Source: Arthrobacter sp042667405
GTDB lineage: Bacteria > Actinomycetota > Actinomycetes > Actinomycetales > Micrococcaceae
DNA length: 64,000 nucleotides
Reading direction: 5' to 3'
NCBI RefSeq assembly: GCF_042667405.1
Contig: NZ_JBHVAL010000019.1
Span: forward strand, 1-64,000
Of this stretch, positions 51,163 through 59,524 are shown one piece after another. The notes beneath the pieces were generated by a model. The model was given only the letters and a program-made list of their open reading frames with translations. It ran no database searches and had not been told where the DNA came from. A program made the translations under genes and the position numbers. How positions within the stretch are numbered: the first letter of the stretch is position 1; the number at the start of each line of letters is the position of its first letter.

Positions 51163-51882
51163 ATGATGGCGCGACGGCTGGTCATCGCGGGCGTATGCCT
51201 CGCTGTGCTGATCGCCGCCGTCGCAATTCTCTTTGATCAGATGGCCGCAAAGCCAGGACCTGTGGCGCAAAATACGTCCTCACAGGCTTCAAGCCCCAGC
51301 CCCGGGGGCCCGGGGTCCACCGCTTCAGCCGACCCCACCTCCCAAGGAGCCGAGGCACCCACCTCCGGCACTTCGCCGTCGAGCGGTCAATCGACCGGAA
51401 GCGCCGAAAGCGGTGACGACGGCGGAGCGTCCCACTCGGGCGGCCAGGCCCTGGAAGTCCTGCCGCCCGTCACCGCGACCCCCACGGGGTTGCCCGAGCC
51501 GACACCTCCCGCACCACTGATCACCGGAGCCCTGCCGGAGCCCGGTACGGCATCAGGCGAAGTGGTGGACGGATGGCCAGCCGGGGTCTTGACCCTGCCC
51601 GCTGGAACAACCATTGGTTCGACCTCGGTGTCGACCTCAGGGAACATTCTCCAGGTTGCCGCCGACGGCGTCATTGACAAGCCCCGGGCAGAGGTATTGG
51701 GTTCTTTCCGCGACTCCTTGGTCTCCCATGGCTTCTGGACCGAAGATGCACCCGCCGGCGAAGGCGCTGTGGCTGCCCGGTTCGTGCGCGGCACAGACAC
51801 AGTGACGGTTTCGGTTTCGACGACGGGGACGGGCAGCTCGCGCTTCCAGCTGTTGGGCAGCCTGCACACGAGCGCGGACTGA
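51163..51882 (+). CDS. Membrane-anchored protein with Ser/Pro/Gly-rich linker, unknown function
   Basis: A predicted 239-residue protein. Residues 5-25 are an uncleaved signal anchor (LVIAGVCLAVLIAAVAILF). A roughly 110-residue linker rich in Ser, Gly, Pro, Thr and Ala follows, then a compact C-terminal domain (residues ~140-239) with VSTSGNILQVAADGVID, FRDSLVSHGFWTED and VSTTGTGSSRFQLLG. No known family was recognised. The ATG at 51163 sits just before the hydrophobic segment, with GGGA upstream; the longer frame from 51100 is rejected. A 14-codon ORF (51122-51166) ends overlapping this start. It is followed by an MFS gene after six bases. Confidence 0.6.
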   Translation: MMARRLVIAGVCLAVLIAAVAILFDQMAAKPGPVAQNTSSQASSPSPGGPGSTASADPTSQGAEAPTSGTSPSSGQSTGSAESGDDGGASHSGGQALEVLPPVTATPTGLPEPTPPAPLITGALPEPGTASGEVVDGWPAGVLTLPAGTTIGSTSVSTSGNILQVAADGVIDKPRAEVLGSFRDSLVSHGFWTEDAPAGEGAVAARFVRGTDTVTVSVSTTGTGSSRFQLLGSLHTSAD

Positions 51883-51888
51883 GGACCC

Positions 51889-53190
51889 ATGTACATTTCC
51901 CTCTCGGACCGCAGCGGCGGTAAACGCGACAAGCCGCAGGGGACAGGAACGGCACTATCAACCGAGGTGCCGTTCCGCTTGTCTCCGGTCATCCTGTGGC
52001 TGGGCATTGTCAGCATGGTCACCGATGTCTCCTCGGAATCGGTGTCTGCGATCCTGCCCTTGTACGTGACGGGCTTCCTTGGCTTGTCCACAATCGCCTT
52101 CGGCTTCATCGACGGCATCAACCAAGGCGCAAGTGCCATCGTCCGGATCGCCGCCGGTTGGGCATCGGACCGCAGCGGCCACCCCAAGCGGATAGCCTTG
52201 GCCGGTTACGGCCTGTCCATGCTTGCCAGGATCGGTTTCCTCTTCGCGGGAGGCTTTTGGACCATTGCCGCCATTGTCACCGGTGACCGCATCGGCAAGG
52301 GCATCCGGACAGCGCCCCGGGACGCGCTCATTTCCACCTCGGCGCAACCGGAACACCTGGCCAGGTCATTTGGCGTGCACCGGATGCTGGACAACATTGG
52401 GGCGGCAGCAGGGCCGTTGATCGCCTTTGTTGTGCTTTTGCTGATTCCCAACGGCTTCAGCACCGTTTTCGTGGTGTCCCTGGCCTTCGCCGTGATTGGT
52501 GTGGCCGTCCTCGCCCTGGTGGTCCCCGACATCCAGGCACGGGCCCTCAAAGGTGCGGAGGTTCGGAAGGACCGCAGGCTTTTCGCCTTCTCCTGGAGCC
52601 ACCTGAGGGAACCAGGCCTGGGCAGGCTGCTCATCGCAGCGGGGCTTCTAGGGTTGGTGACCATCGGTGACGGGTTCCTCTACCTGGTGTTGCAGGACAG
52701 GGATTCGTTCGCCGTCCAGTGGTTTCCGCTCCTGTTCGTCGGCACTAATGTGGTGTTCCTCGCGCTGGCCATCCCGCTGGGAAGGCTGGCGGACAAAATA
52801 GGCAAGATCCCGGTTTTCCTGGCAGGGCACGTTGCTTTGCTGGCCACCTACTTGCTGGCGGCGGCACCCTTTGGGGGGCTGTGGGCAACGATTCTCTGCT
52901 TGGTCCTGCTGGGAGCGTTCTACGCCGGCACTGACGGGGTGCTTGCCGCGCTGGCCAGCCAGCTGACGCCGTCGGGAAAGCTTGCAACGGGTATCGCCTC
53001 CGCACAAACAGTGGTGGCGCTGAGCCGGATGGCCGCCTCCGCCGGTTTCGGCGTGTTGTGGTACGCGGTGGGTGCCTCCACTGCAATGGTGGTGGCGGGG
53101 GCGCTGCTGGCCTGCGCGATTGCGGCGGTGTTCTTCATCCTCCGCGGTGCCCGTCCTGCAGTCCCGGCAGACGCGGGTGACGCTGCATGA
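51889..53190 (+). CDS. Major facilitator superfamily transporter
   Basis: A 433-residue integral membrane protein with about 12 hydrophobic segments. The intracellular loop motif between segments 2 and 3 is GWASDRSGHPKRIALAGYGL, a variant of the MFS A-motif, and TGDRIGKGIRTAPRDALIS is a conserved mid-loop seen in actinobacterial efflux-type MFS proteins. The second half repeats this as GRLADKIGKIPVFL. Substrate unknown. It overlaps the downstream beta-propeller gene by four bases, suggesting a functional link. Confidence 0.9.
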   Translation: MYISLSDRSGGKRDKPQGTGTALSTEVPFRLSPVILWLGIVSMVTDVSSESVSAILPLYVTGFLGLSTIAFGFIDGINQGASAIVRIAAGWASDRSGHPKRIALAGYGLSMLARIGFLFAGGFWTIAAIVTGDRIGKGIRTAPRDALISTSAQPEHLARSFGVHRMLDNIGAAAGPLIAFVVLLLIPNGFSTVFVVSLAFAVIGVAVLALVVPDIQARALKGAEVRKDRRLFAFSWSHLREPGLGRLLIAAGLLGLVTIGDGFLYLVLQDRDSFAVQWFPLLFVGTNVVFLALAIPLGRLADKIGKIPVFLAGHVALLATYLLAAAPFGGLWATILCLVLLGAFYAGTDGVLAALASQLTPSGKLATGIASAQTVVALSRMAASAGFGVLWYAVGASTAMVVAGALLACAIAAVFFILRGARPAVPADAGDAA

Positions 53191-54218
53191 ACGGTCAGCC
53201 CGCCGAAGGAAAGGTGCGGTGGGGCGCCCTCCTGGTGGTCACGATAGTGGTCTTGGTGGCTGCTGGAATTTATGCCGTGGGCGCGTACCAGCGCTTTGAG
53301 GAAAGCCGGACGGCGGTCTCGTCGGTGGGGACCTCGGAGGGCGGGCAGCTTCCCGAAACCCCGTTCGTCTTGTTCCGGAACACCGCAGCCGGGCAAGGAT
53401 ACGGACAGGCGGCAACCGTGGCGTTGTCAGATCCTGGCGGTACCCGGGCCGTCAGTGGCCAGGAGTGCGATCGAGTCTACGGTTCCACGGGAAGCGTCGT
53501 GTGCCTGCGCACCAACAGGGGGCTGGTCACTTCCTTTGAAGCCAAGCTGTTCAACAGCACTTGGGAGCAACAAAAAGTATGGCCGCTGCCCGGGATACCC
53601 AGCAGGACCAGGGTAAGTCCTGACGGTTCCAGGATCGCTACCACCGTGTTCGTTACAGGCCACTCCTATGCCACTGCGGGATTTTCCACCGCCACTGAGA
53701 TCACCATCCCCGGCGGCACCTCCTCCGGTAACCTCGAGGACTTCGCCCTTCTTGTCAATGGTGAGCGGCTCCAGGCCAGCGACCGGAACATCTGGGGTGT
53801 GACGTTCGTACCGGGCCAACCCGACGCCTTCTATGCCACAGCGGCCTCCTCCGGACGAATTTGGCTGGTGCGGGGGAGCCTGTCGGCGAAGACGTTGACG
53901 GCTGTCCATGACAACGTTGAGTGCCCGTCCATCTCCCCGGACGGCACCCGGATCGCCTACAAGAAGAACGACGGCGGTGCGCTGGCGGCGCACTGGAACG
54001 TCGCGGTTCTTGACCTCGCTACGGGACGCGAGAGCGTCCTTGCCGAAAAGCGCAGCGTGGACGATCAGATCGAATGGCTGGATGACCAGAGCCTTCTGTA
54101 CGGGCTGCCGGATGACACCACCGATGGCGACAGCAACATCTGGAAGCTGGGCACCGAACCTGGCGCGCAGCCAAGCATGTTCATTGCCCATGCTTGGTCG
54201 CCCAGCGTAGTTCGGTAA
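53187..54218 (+). CDS. Membrane-anchored TolB-like beta-propeller protein
   Basis: A 343-residue protein. One N-terminal transmembrane helix (WGALLVVTIVVLVAAGIYAV) is followed by an extracytoplasmic domain with PD40/TolB-like propeller repeats: TRVSPDGSRIATTVF, CPSISPDGTRIAYKKND, QIEWLDDQSLLYGLPDD. Cysteines in GQECDRVYG and SVVCLRTN may form a disulfide. Its ATG overlaps the MFS stop (ATGA). The function is unknown; it may be an extracytoplasmic accessory of the MFS protein. Its last codons lie in the first of three 22-base repeats. Confidence 0.75.
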   Translation: MNGQPAEGKVRWGALLVVTIVVLVAAGIYAVGAYQRFEESRTAVSSVGTSEGGQLPETPFVLFRNTAAGQGYGQAATVALSDPGGTRAVSGQECDRVYGSTGSVVCLRTNRGLVTSFEAKLFNSTWEQQKVWPLPGIPSRTRVSPDGSRIATTVFVTGHSYATAGFSTATEITIPGGTSSGNLEDFALLVNGERLQASDRNIWGVTFVPGQPDAFYATAASSGRIWLVRGSLSAKTLTAVHDNVECPSISPDGTRIAYKKNDGGALAAHWNVAVLDLATGRESVLAEKRSVDDQIEWLDDQSLLYGLPDDTTDGDSNIWKLGTEPGAQPSMFIAHAWSPSVVR

Positions 54219-54270
54219 CAGGGTCAGCGTAGTTCGGTAACAGGGCCACCGTTAGTTCGGTATCAGGGAA
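54204..54270. repeat. Three tandem copies of a 22-nt repeat between convergent genes
   Basis: AGCGTAGTTCGGTAACAGGG with two trailing bases occurs at 54204-54225 and 54226-54247, and a diverged copy (with TAGTTCGGTATCAGGG) at 54248-54270. The first copy contains the stop codon of the beta-propeller gene; the array ends two bases before the stop of the large secreted protein gene. Confidence 0.85.
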
Positions 54271-54272
54271 CC

Positions 54273-57200
54273 TCAGCAGATCCGGAGCAGGCCGCACACG
54301 AGTCCGCTTGACTGCGTCGGGCTGGGAGACGGACTCGGTGTAGGAGTAGCTGTTGGCGTCGCCGTTGCTGCGGCCGTAGCGGTTGGCGTTGCCGTCGCCG
54401 TCGGAGTGGCGGTGGCTGACGGCGTAGCCGCTGCCTGCTGGGCTGGAGCGGCGGTTGAGTACACCACGTCCACGAAGTAGTTCGTGGCGTTCCAGGAGCT
54501 GGTCGGCATCACGCCGCCTGAGCCGTACCGGTAGCGCCCATTGTTGGGTCCCGAGGCAGTGAAGACGCCACTTGTCCACGTCTGGTTGAAGAACCCTGGC
54601 GTCGAGGAATACCGGCCGTTCGGCGCCAGGTAGGACACCACGTAGGTTTGCCCGGTGGACAGTGCAACCGGAGTTGCCAAAGTGGCGGTTTGCCAGCCGG
54701 TGCCCGTCTCATTGGTGAAGGTAACCTGCGCCAACCGCGTACCGGCAGCGTTCCAGAGCGAGCCAACGTGAGTTCCCGAGTTGCCGCTTCCCTTGTAGAA
54801 ACGGATGCCCGTCACGTTGCCGGGTTGTGACACAGTGAATGCAGTACCCAACTCCACCGAGAGGAAGTCGGAGTTGGCTGCAACCTGCGGAAGCATTGAT
54901 CCAAACATATTGGACGATTGGACCGATGCGGCAGCTGTGGTGAACTGCCAAGAGGTGGCCGGAAAACTCTGTCCTTGTTGGGAGACTGCATTCGCCACGG
55001 TTGCCGTTATGACGGTGCTGGCGGGCAACGCTGCAGCCGGGGTGAACGTGACTGTTCGACTGTCAGTGGATAGAGCGGTGGTTCCGGCGATGGACCCGCC
55101 GTTGGCCGTCAAGGTGAAGGTAATGTCAGGGCGCATTGGGGTGGAGAAGGCCACGGACGGTTTGGTGGACACGGTCACGCCGGTTTCTCCGGGGGCGGGT
55201 GCTTGGCCGGTGATGGTTGGCATCGGTGGGGTAGTGGCGAAGACCATGTCAACGAGATAACTGCTGGTGGACGTGGATCCCGGGAAGTTGCTGCTGTAGG
55301 AGAAGGCACCCGAATCTGTGTCCGTGCGCAGCGGGCCGCTGGTGAAACCTGCGGGGAAGCCGTTGGGAGTGAACGAGAAGATGCCAGTGGGGGACCGGTA
55401 AGCCACGATGTACTCCGTGTCGGCAGCGATATTCACCGGCTGGCTGAGCGTTGCTGTTTGCCAACCCGCGGAGGATTCGTTGGTAAACGTCACGCTGGCC
55501 AGGAGCTGCCCGCCTACGGTGTAAACAAATCCCGTGTGCGTTCCCGTATTACCCGGTGCCTTGTAGAAGCGGAGTCCCGTGACCTGGCCGTCCGTTGAGC
55601 TGGCAAACCGTACTCCCAGGGTGAGTGGAACCCCGTCGCTTGCTTCCATGGTGGCGGGCACCTCGGTGTCCTGATAAAGCGTGCACGGGCAGGCTCCCGC
55701 GGTCCGTGGAGCGGGAACGGTGGTGAACGTCCAGGATGGATTGGTCAACGGCCGCCTGGAAACAGCTGTCGCCGTTACCGTTGCTGTGTAGTTCGTGCTT
55801 ACAACCAACGGGGCACTGGGGACAAAAGTGACTTTTCGGGACGTGGCATCGTAGCTCGAGGTCCCCGCCACATTGGTGCCGTTGGGATTCTTCAACGCCA
55901 AAGTGACGCTGGGGGCATCTGCAGCTTCAGACAGCACCGCACTGACAGGCGTATCCAGCCGGACACTTGATGATCCAGGAAGCGGCGTCTGGCCGTTGAT
56001 GACGAATGCCGGCGGCGGAACATTCGCAATAACGTCAACCAAGTAGCTGGTTGTCGAGCGGGAGCCCGCGAAGTCCCCGCTGTAGGAGAATGCGCCAGCG
56101 TCCGAAACCGCACGCAATGGACCGACGCTCATGCCCTGTCCGAAACCGTTGGGCGTCGCCGAGTAAGTTCCAGTCAGTGTCTTGTAGGACACTATGTACT
56201 CAGTGTTGGCGGACATCTGGACAGGTTGGCTGAACATCGCGGTCTGCCAACCGGAAGCACTCTCATTCGTGAATGTCACCGTTGCCAGTTGCTGACCGGA
56301 CGCTGAATACAACGCTCCGTTGTGGGTGCCGGTGTTACCTGCCGACTTGTAGAAGCGCATGCCCAACACCTGGCCGGCAGAGACACTGGAGAAGCGGACA
56401 CCAAGGGTCAACGGAACACCCTCGCGGACTTCGTTGATGCCGGGCGTCACCGAGTCGTTGAACAGGCTGCACGGGCAGTCGCCCGGTACAGGCAGGGTGG
56501 CGGCGGTGGTGAAGGACCAAGTGCCCCCGGAGGTGACCGGGCCACCGGACGTATCGGTCCCGGACAGAGTGGCAGTGAACTGCGTACTGAATGCGAGGGC
56601 GGCGCTTGGCGTGAAGGTGGCACGTCGCGTCGCCGGGTCGTAGGCTGTGGTACCTGCAACAGGGCCGGAAGGCGACTGCAGCGTCAGTTGCACGCTTGCG
56701 GCCACCACGGGCTTCGAAAAGACACCGCTCACCTTGGTATCCACAGGGACGCTTGACGAGGAGGGATAAGGAGTTTGCCCCGTCACCGTCATCGGCGTGT
56801 TGTCCACCGTACTGAAGATGGCATCAGCGTAGTAGTTGCCGCCGTTGTAGCTCGATGACGGGAATCCTTGCGATGTGCTGTACACGCCGGCAGGCTCAGC
56901 CCCGAAGCCGCCGGCAACAGTCAAGGGGCCCTCCGTTGAACCGAAGCTGGCCCATTCGTAATCCTTGGTGGAGTAGTGCCCGTTCGGAGCCCAATAGGAC
57001 ACAGTGTATTTTTGCCCAGCGGCTACAGCCACGGACTGGCTGAACAACGCGGTTTGCCAACCGGACGGGGTTTCATTCGTGAAAGTCGCGGTGGCCAGGC
57101 GCTCGCCACTTGAGCTCCACAGAGAACCCGTATGCGTCCCTGTATTGGCCGCGCTCTTGTAGAAACGAACTCCCGTGATGAAGCCGTCAACTGAGGGCGT

Positions 57201-59177
57201 GAAACGCAGCCCCATCTCATACGCGCTGCCGTCGCCGGAATCCTTGATCGTGGGGACGGTCTGGCCGAAAACGCTGTAGGGGCCGGTGATGGACAAGGTC
57301 CTTGTCACGGCCGTACCGATGTTGGCACTGTCGTCAATTGCCCGCGCCTGGATTGTTGCTGTTCCCATTCCCTTCTGGATGTAGCTGTACGTCCAATTTT
57401 GCTTCCCTTGGGCAGGATGCCATGTGCTTCCGCCGTCAGTTGACACTTCAACGCCCGCTACCACCCCGCCGACATCGGCTGCGGTTCCTGAAACGGTGAC
57501 ACTGCTGCCATGAGGCACGCTGGCCGCATTGGCTGGTGTGTTGATTGCTGTGGTCGGTTTAGTCGTGTCACTGCTCGGAGTTGCTGCCACCAGTCCAGCT
57601 GCCCTCGTGGCAGGCTGGGCGCCCATGTCGGCCAGGAGGTTGACTTGGGCCTGCCGCATGCGTGCATCAGCCGGCGCGCCGTCGCCGTCGTGCTCCTGAT
57701 CCAGACCCCACGTCCACTGGACGCTGCCCGCAGAGAAAACCAAGGCGCCACTGGGCGCACGATACAGGGTTACGTGGTGGGTAGTGCTCCCGGGTGCGGT
57801 GGTGTTGCCGAAGTCCTGAAGGTACTGCGGAACGTTGCCTACTGAGGTCGACAGCCTGATCAGTCCGGCTGGCCGGAAACCATTGTCCAGATCCTCGTTG
57901 GATTCATAGCCCACTGTGTGCTGGGCCAGGGCAGCAGAGGAACCAGCGGGCAGGGACGCCAGTGTGGTGTTGCGCCACAGCCGGGTCTTGCCCTCCTCCG
58001 CACTTACCGTCACCGGCAGATCGGAGAAGTTGGACATGTATGCCGTGCCCGTCAGACCGTTTTCAGGCAGGCCTCCGCCATTGGCCTGGGAGGCGAAGCG
58101 GGGGTCCCTCCACGTGCCGGTCCATTGGCTGGTGGGGTCGATCTTTCCGTTGCTCCAGGTCTCCTTGTAGCAGGTCAAAGTGCGGCCCGCGGCGCCGTCC
58201 ACGGAGGAGGGCTCGAACCGCGTCCGCCAGTACATCTCGTTGCCCGAGAGGAACTGGAGGTTGACTCCCGCGTCACGGGCCGCAGTAACGTTGGCCCGCT
58301 GCGGGCCGGACCAGTACTCGTCGTGGCCGACTGAAAGAAACACCTTGTGGTTCAGCAGCTCGGCACCATTTCGATCGGCATCAAGACCGCTGATGTAGCT
58401 GACGTCGTAGCCGTTTTGCTCCAGGAACCTCACCATCGGGTACTCATTGGAGAAGTAGAAGTCCCGTCCGCCAATCCCCCCGCGGGTATTTACGGGGCGG
58501 TTATAGCTGACCTTGTAGGCTCGGCCGTTGGCGGCGCCTTGATAGAAGTCGGCGCCGCCGTAGGTGTTGTAGGCCTGCCAGGTCTGATCCGCGGTTTGGA
58601 AAACCACCGACGAGTGGTTGCCGTCATTGCGGACGATGAAGGTGATGTGGCTCTGCCCGCCCGTGTCGGGTCGAGTCAGCAGGGCGATATAGACTCCGGA
58701 AACAGCGGTGGCGGGCACCTGCCAGGTCGCCGAGACGGCCCAGGTGCCGCAGTCATACAGCTCGGTGCTGACGTCGCTGCGGCAAGCAGGTTGGGTCTGG
58801 CGCAGGACAGAAGGAGTAACATCGGCGATCTTCCGGGCGCCGTTGCCCCCGTACCAGCCTGTGCGGTAAATGGCGATGGTGTAGCTGGGAGCCCTCGTGT
58901 CGATCTTGAATCGGATGGGCTGACCGGCGTTGACACTGATCTCGGTGGAGAAACCCTGGATGGTGGCATCCCCGGCCCCGGATATGTCCCACTCTGAGGA
59001 CGGACTGCCTGGTTTGGAGTTCTCACACACCACTGCGTTTACTACAGGGTCGCACGGACCGGCCGCAACAGCAGTCGGCGCGGTCATCGGCAGCAATGCC
59101 GCCACCATTGCCAACACCAAAGGGAAAAGCAACCCTTTGAGGCCTTGCTGGGAGGGGGTTGCTGAAGGACCGGCCAT
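54273..59177 (-). CDS. Large secreted multidomain protein: dimethylformamidase-like N-terminal region, four DUF4082 and three Ig-like domains
   Basis: A 1634-residue exported protein. Residues 1-39 are a signal peptide ending AVAA. Residues 45-525 resemble the N,N-dimethylformamidase beta-subunit-like region (RTGWYGGNGARKI, DQTWQAYNTYGGADFY, SVGHDEYWSGPQR, SGNEMYWRTRFEP). An Ig-like domain (538-632) follows. DUF4082 copies lie at about 634-792, 900-1052, 1160-1312 and 1424-1576, each with the GVRFYKSxxNTGTHxG signature and TFTNExxxGWQTA. Big_5-type Ig-like domains lie at 795-893, 1058-1154 and 1318-1415. A Thr/Ala/Pro tail ends VCGLLRIC. AGGAGTTCTC precedes the ATG. It is likely a cell-surface or secreted polysaccharide-interacting or amidase-type protein; no activity can be assigned. 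Confidence 0.85.
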   Translation of the reverse strand: MAGPSATPSQQGLKGLLFPLVLAMVAALLPMTAPTAVAAGPCDPVVNAVVCENSKPGSPSSEWDISGAGDATIQGFSTEISVNAGQPIRFKIDTRAPSYTIAIYRTGWYGGNGARKIADVTPSVLRQTQPACRSDVSTELYDCGTWAVSATWQVPATAVSGVYIALLTRPDTGGQSHITFIVRNDGNHSSVVFQTADQTWQAYNTYGGADFYQGAANGRAYKVSYNRPVNTRGGIGGRDFYFSNEYPMVRFLEQNGYDVSYISGLDADRNGAELLNHKVFLSVGHDEYWSGPQRANVTAARDAGVNLQFLSGNEMYWRTRFEPSSVDGAAGRTLTCYKETWSNGKIDPTSQWTGTWRDPRFASQANGGGLPENGLTGTAYMSNFSDLPVTVSAEEGKTRLWRNTTLASLPAGSSAALAQHTVGYESNEDLDNGFRPAGLIRLSTSVGNVPQYLQDFGNTTAPGSTTHHVTLYRAPSGALVFSAGSVQWTWGLDQEHDGDGAPADARMRQAQVNLLADMGAQPATRAAGLVAATPSSDTTKPTTAINTPANAASVPHGSSVTVSGTAADVGGVVAGVEVSTDGGSTWHPAQGKQNWTYSYIQKGMGTATIQARAIDDSANIGTAVTRTLSITGPYSVFGQTVPTIKDSGDGSAYEMGLRFTPSVDGFITGVRFYKSAANTGTHTGSLWSSSGERLATATFTNETPSGWQTALFSQSVAVAAGQKYTVSYWAPNGHYSTKDYEWASFGSTEGPLTVAGGFGAEPAGVYSTSQGFPSSSYNGGNYYADAIFSTVDNTPMTVTGQTPYPSSSSVPVDTKVSGVFSKPVVAASVQLTLQSPSGPVAGTTAYDPATRRATFTPSAALAFSTQFTATLSGTDTSGGPVTSGGTWSFTTAATLPVPGDCPCSLFNDSVTPGINEVREGVPLTLGVRFSSVSAGQVLGMRFYKSAGNTGTHNGALYSASGQQLATVTFTNESASGWQTAMFSQPVQMSANTEYIVSYKTLTGTYSATPNGFGQGMSVGPLRAVSDAGAFSYSGDFAGSRSTTSYLVDVIANVPPPAFVINGQTPLPGSSSVRLDTPVSAVLSEAADAPSVTLALKNPNGTNVAGTSSYDATSRKVTFVPSAPLVVSTNYTATVTATAVSRRPLTNPSWTFTTVPAPRTAGACPCTLYQDTEVPATMEASDGVPLTLGVRFASSTDGQVTGLRFYKAPGNTGTHTGFVYTVGGQLLASVTFTNESSAGWQTATLSQPVNIAADTEYIVAYRSPTGIFSFTPNGFPAGFTSGPLRTDTDSGAFSYSSNFPGSTSTSSYLVDMVFATTPPMPTITGQAPAPGETGVTVSTKPSVAFSTPMRPDITFTLTANGGSIAGTTALSTDSRTVTFTPAAALPASTVITATVANAVSQQGQSFPATSWQFTTAAASVQSSNMFGSMLPQVAANSDFLSVELGTAFTVSQPGNVTGIRFYKGSGNSGTHVGSLWNAAGTRLAQVTFTNETGTGWQTATLATPVALSTGQTYVVSYLAPNGRYSSTPGFFNQTWTSGVFTASGPNNGRYRYGSGGVMPTSSWNATNYFVDVVYSTAAPAQQAAATPSATATPTATATPTATAAATATPTATPTPSPSPSPTQSSGLVCGLLRIC

Positions 59178-59239
59178 GAGAACTCCTGGAGTGGTACGCC
59201 AATTGCAATGACGGATCTGCGCCTGCGCGCAGTCCCTGC

Positions 59240-59458
59240 TTGCCGCTCCCCAGCCAGGGTCAAACCAAGATCTTCAGTTATGCAAACCAAGGCTTCTTGG
59301 AGATCGACGTTCCTCTTGCGGGACCGTATCCAGCCGCGGACGAACATAAGTTCAAGCCAAAGCCGGATCACTGGAACAAATCCACCAAAGTAACCCTTGG
59401 CAGGAGTGTAGGGGTGCGGCATTGCCGCCGCAAGGCTTTCCCGCTTCAGATCCGGTGA
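59240..59458 (+). pseudogene. Possible degraded coding remnant upstream of smc
   Basis: The roughly 347-base gap 59178-59524 contains no recognised gene. One frame, opening at TTG 59240, reads about 50 residues with protein-like composition (TKIFSYANQGFLEID, GPYPAADEHKFKPKPDHWN) rich in Tyr, Phe, Lys and Asp, unlike antisense shadows here, which are Arg/Ala/Pro-rich. Codon choice is less GC-biased than in neighbouring genes. No ribosome binding site or complete domain is seen, so it may be a remnant or chance. Confidence 0.25.
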
Positions 59459-59524
59459 TTTCACCTAAACGGCAGTAGATTTAGGGAATACGAACACCCG
59501 GGCCACCAGGAGAACCGAAGCGCC

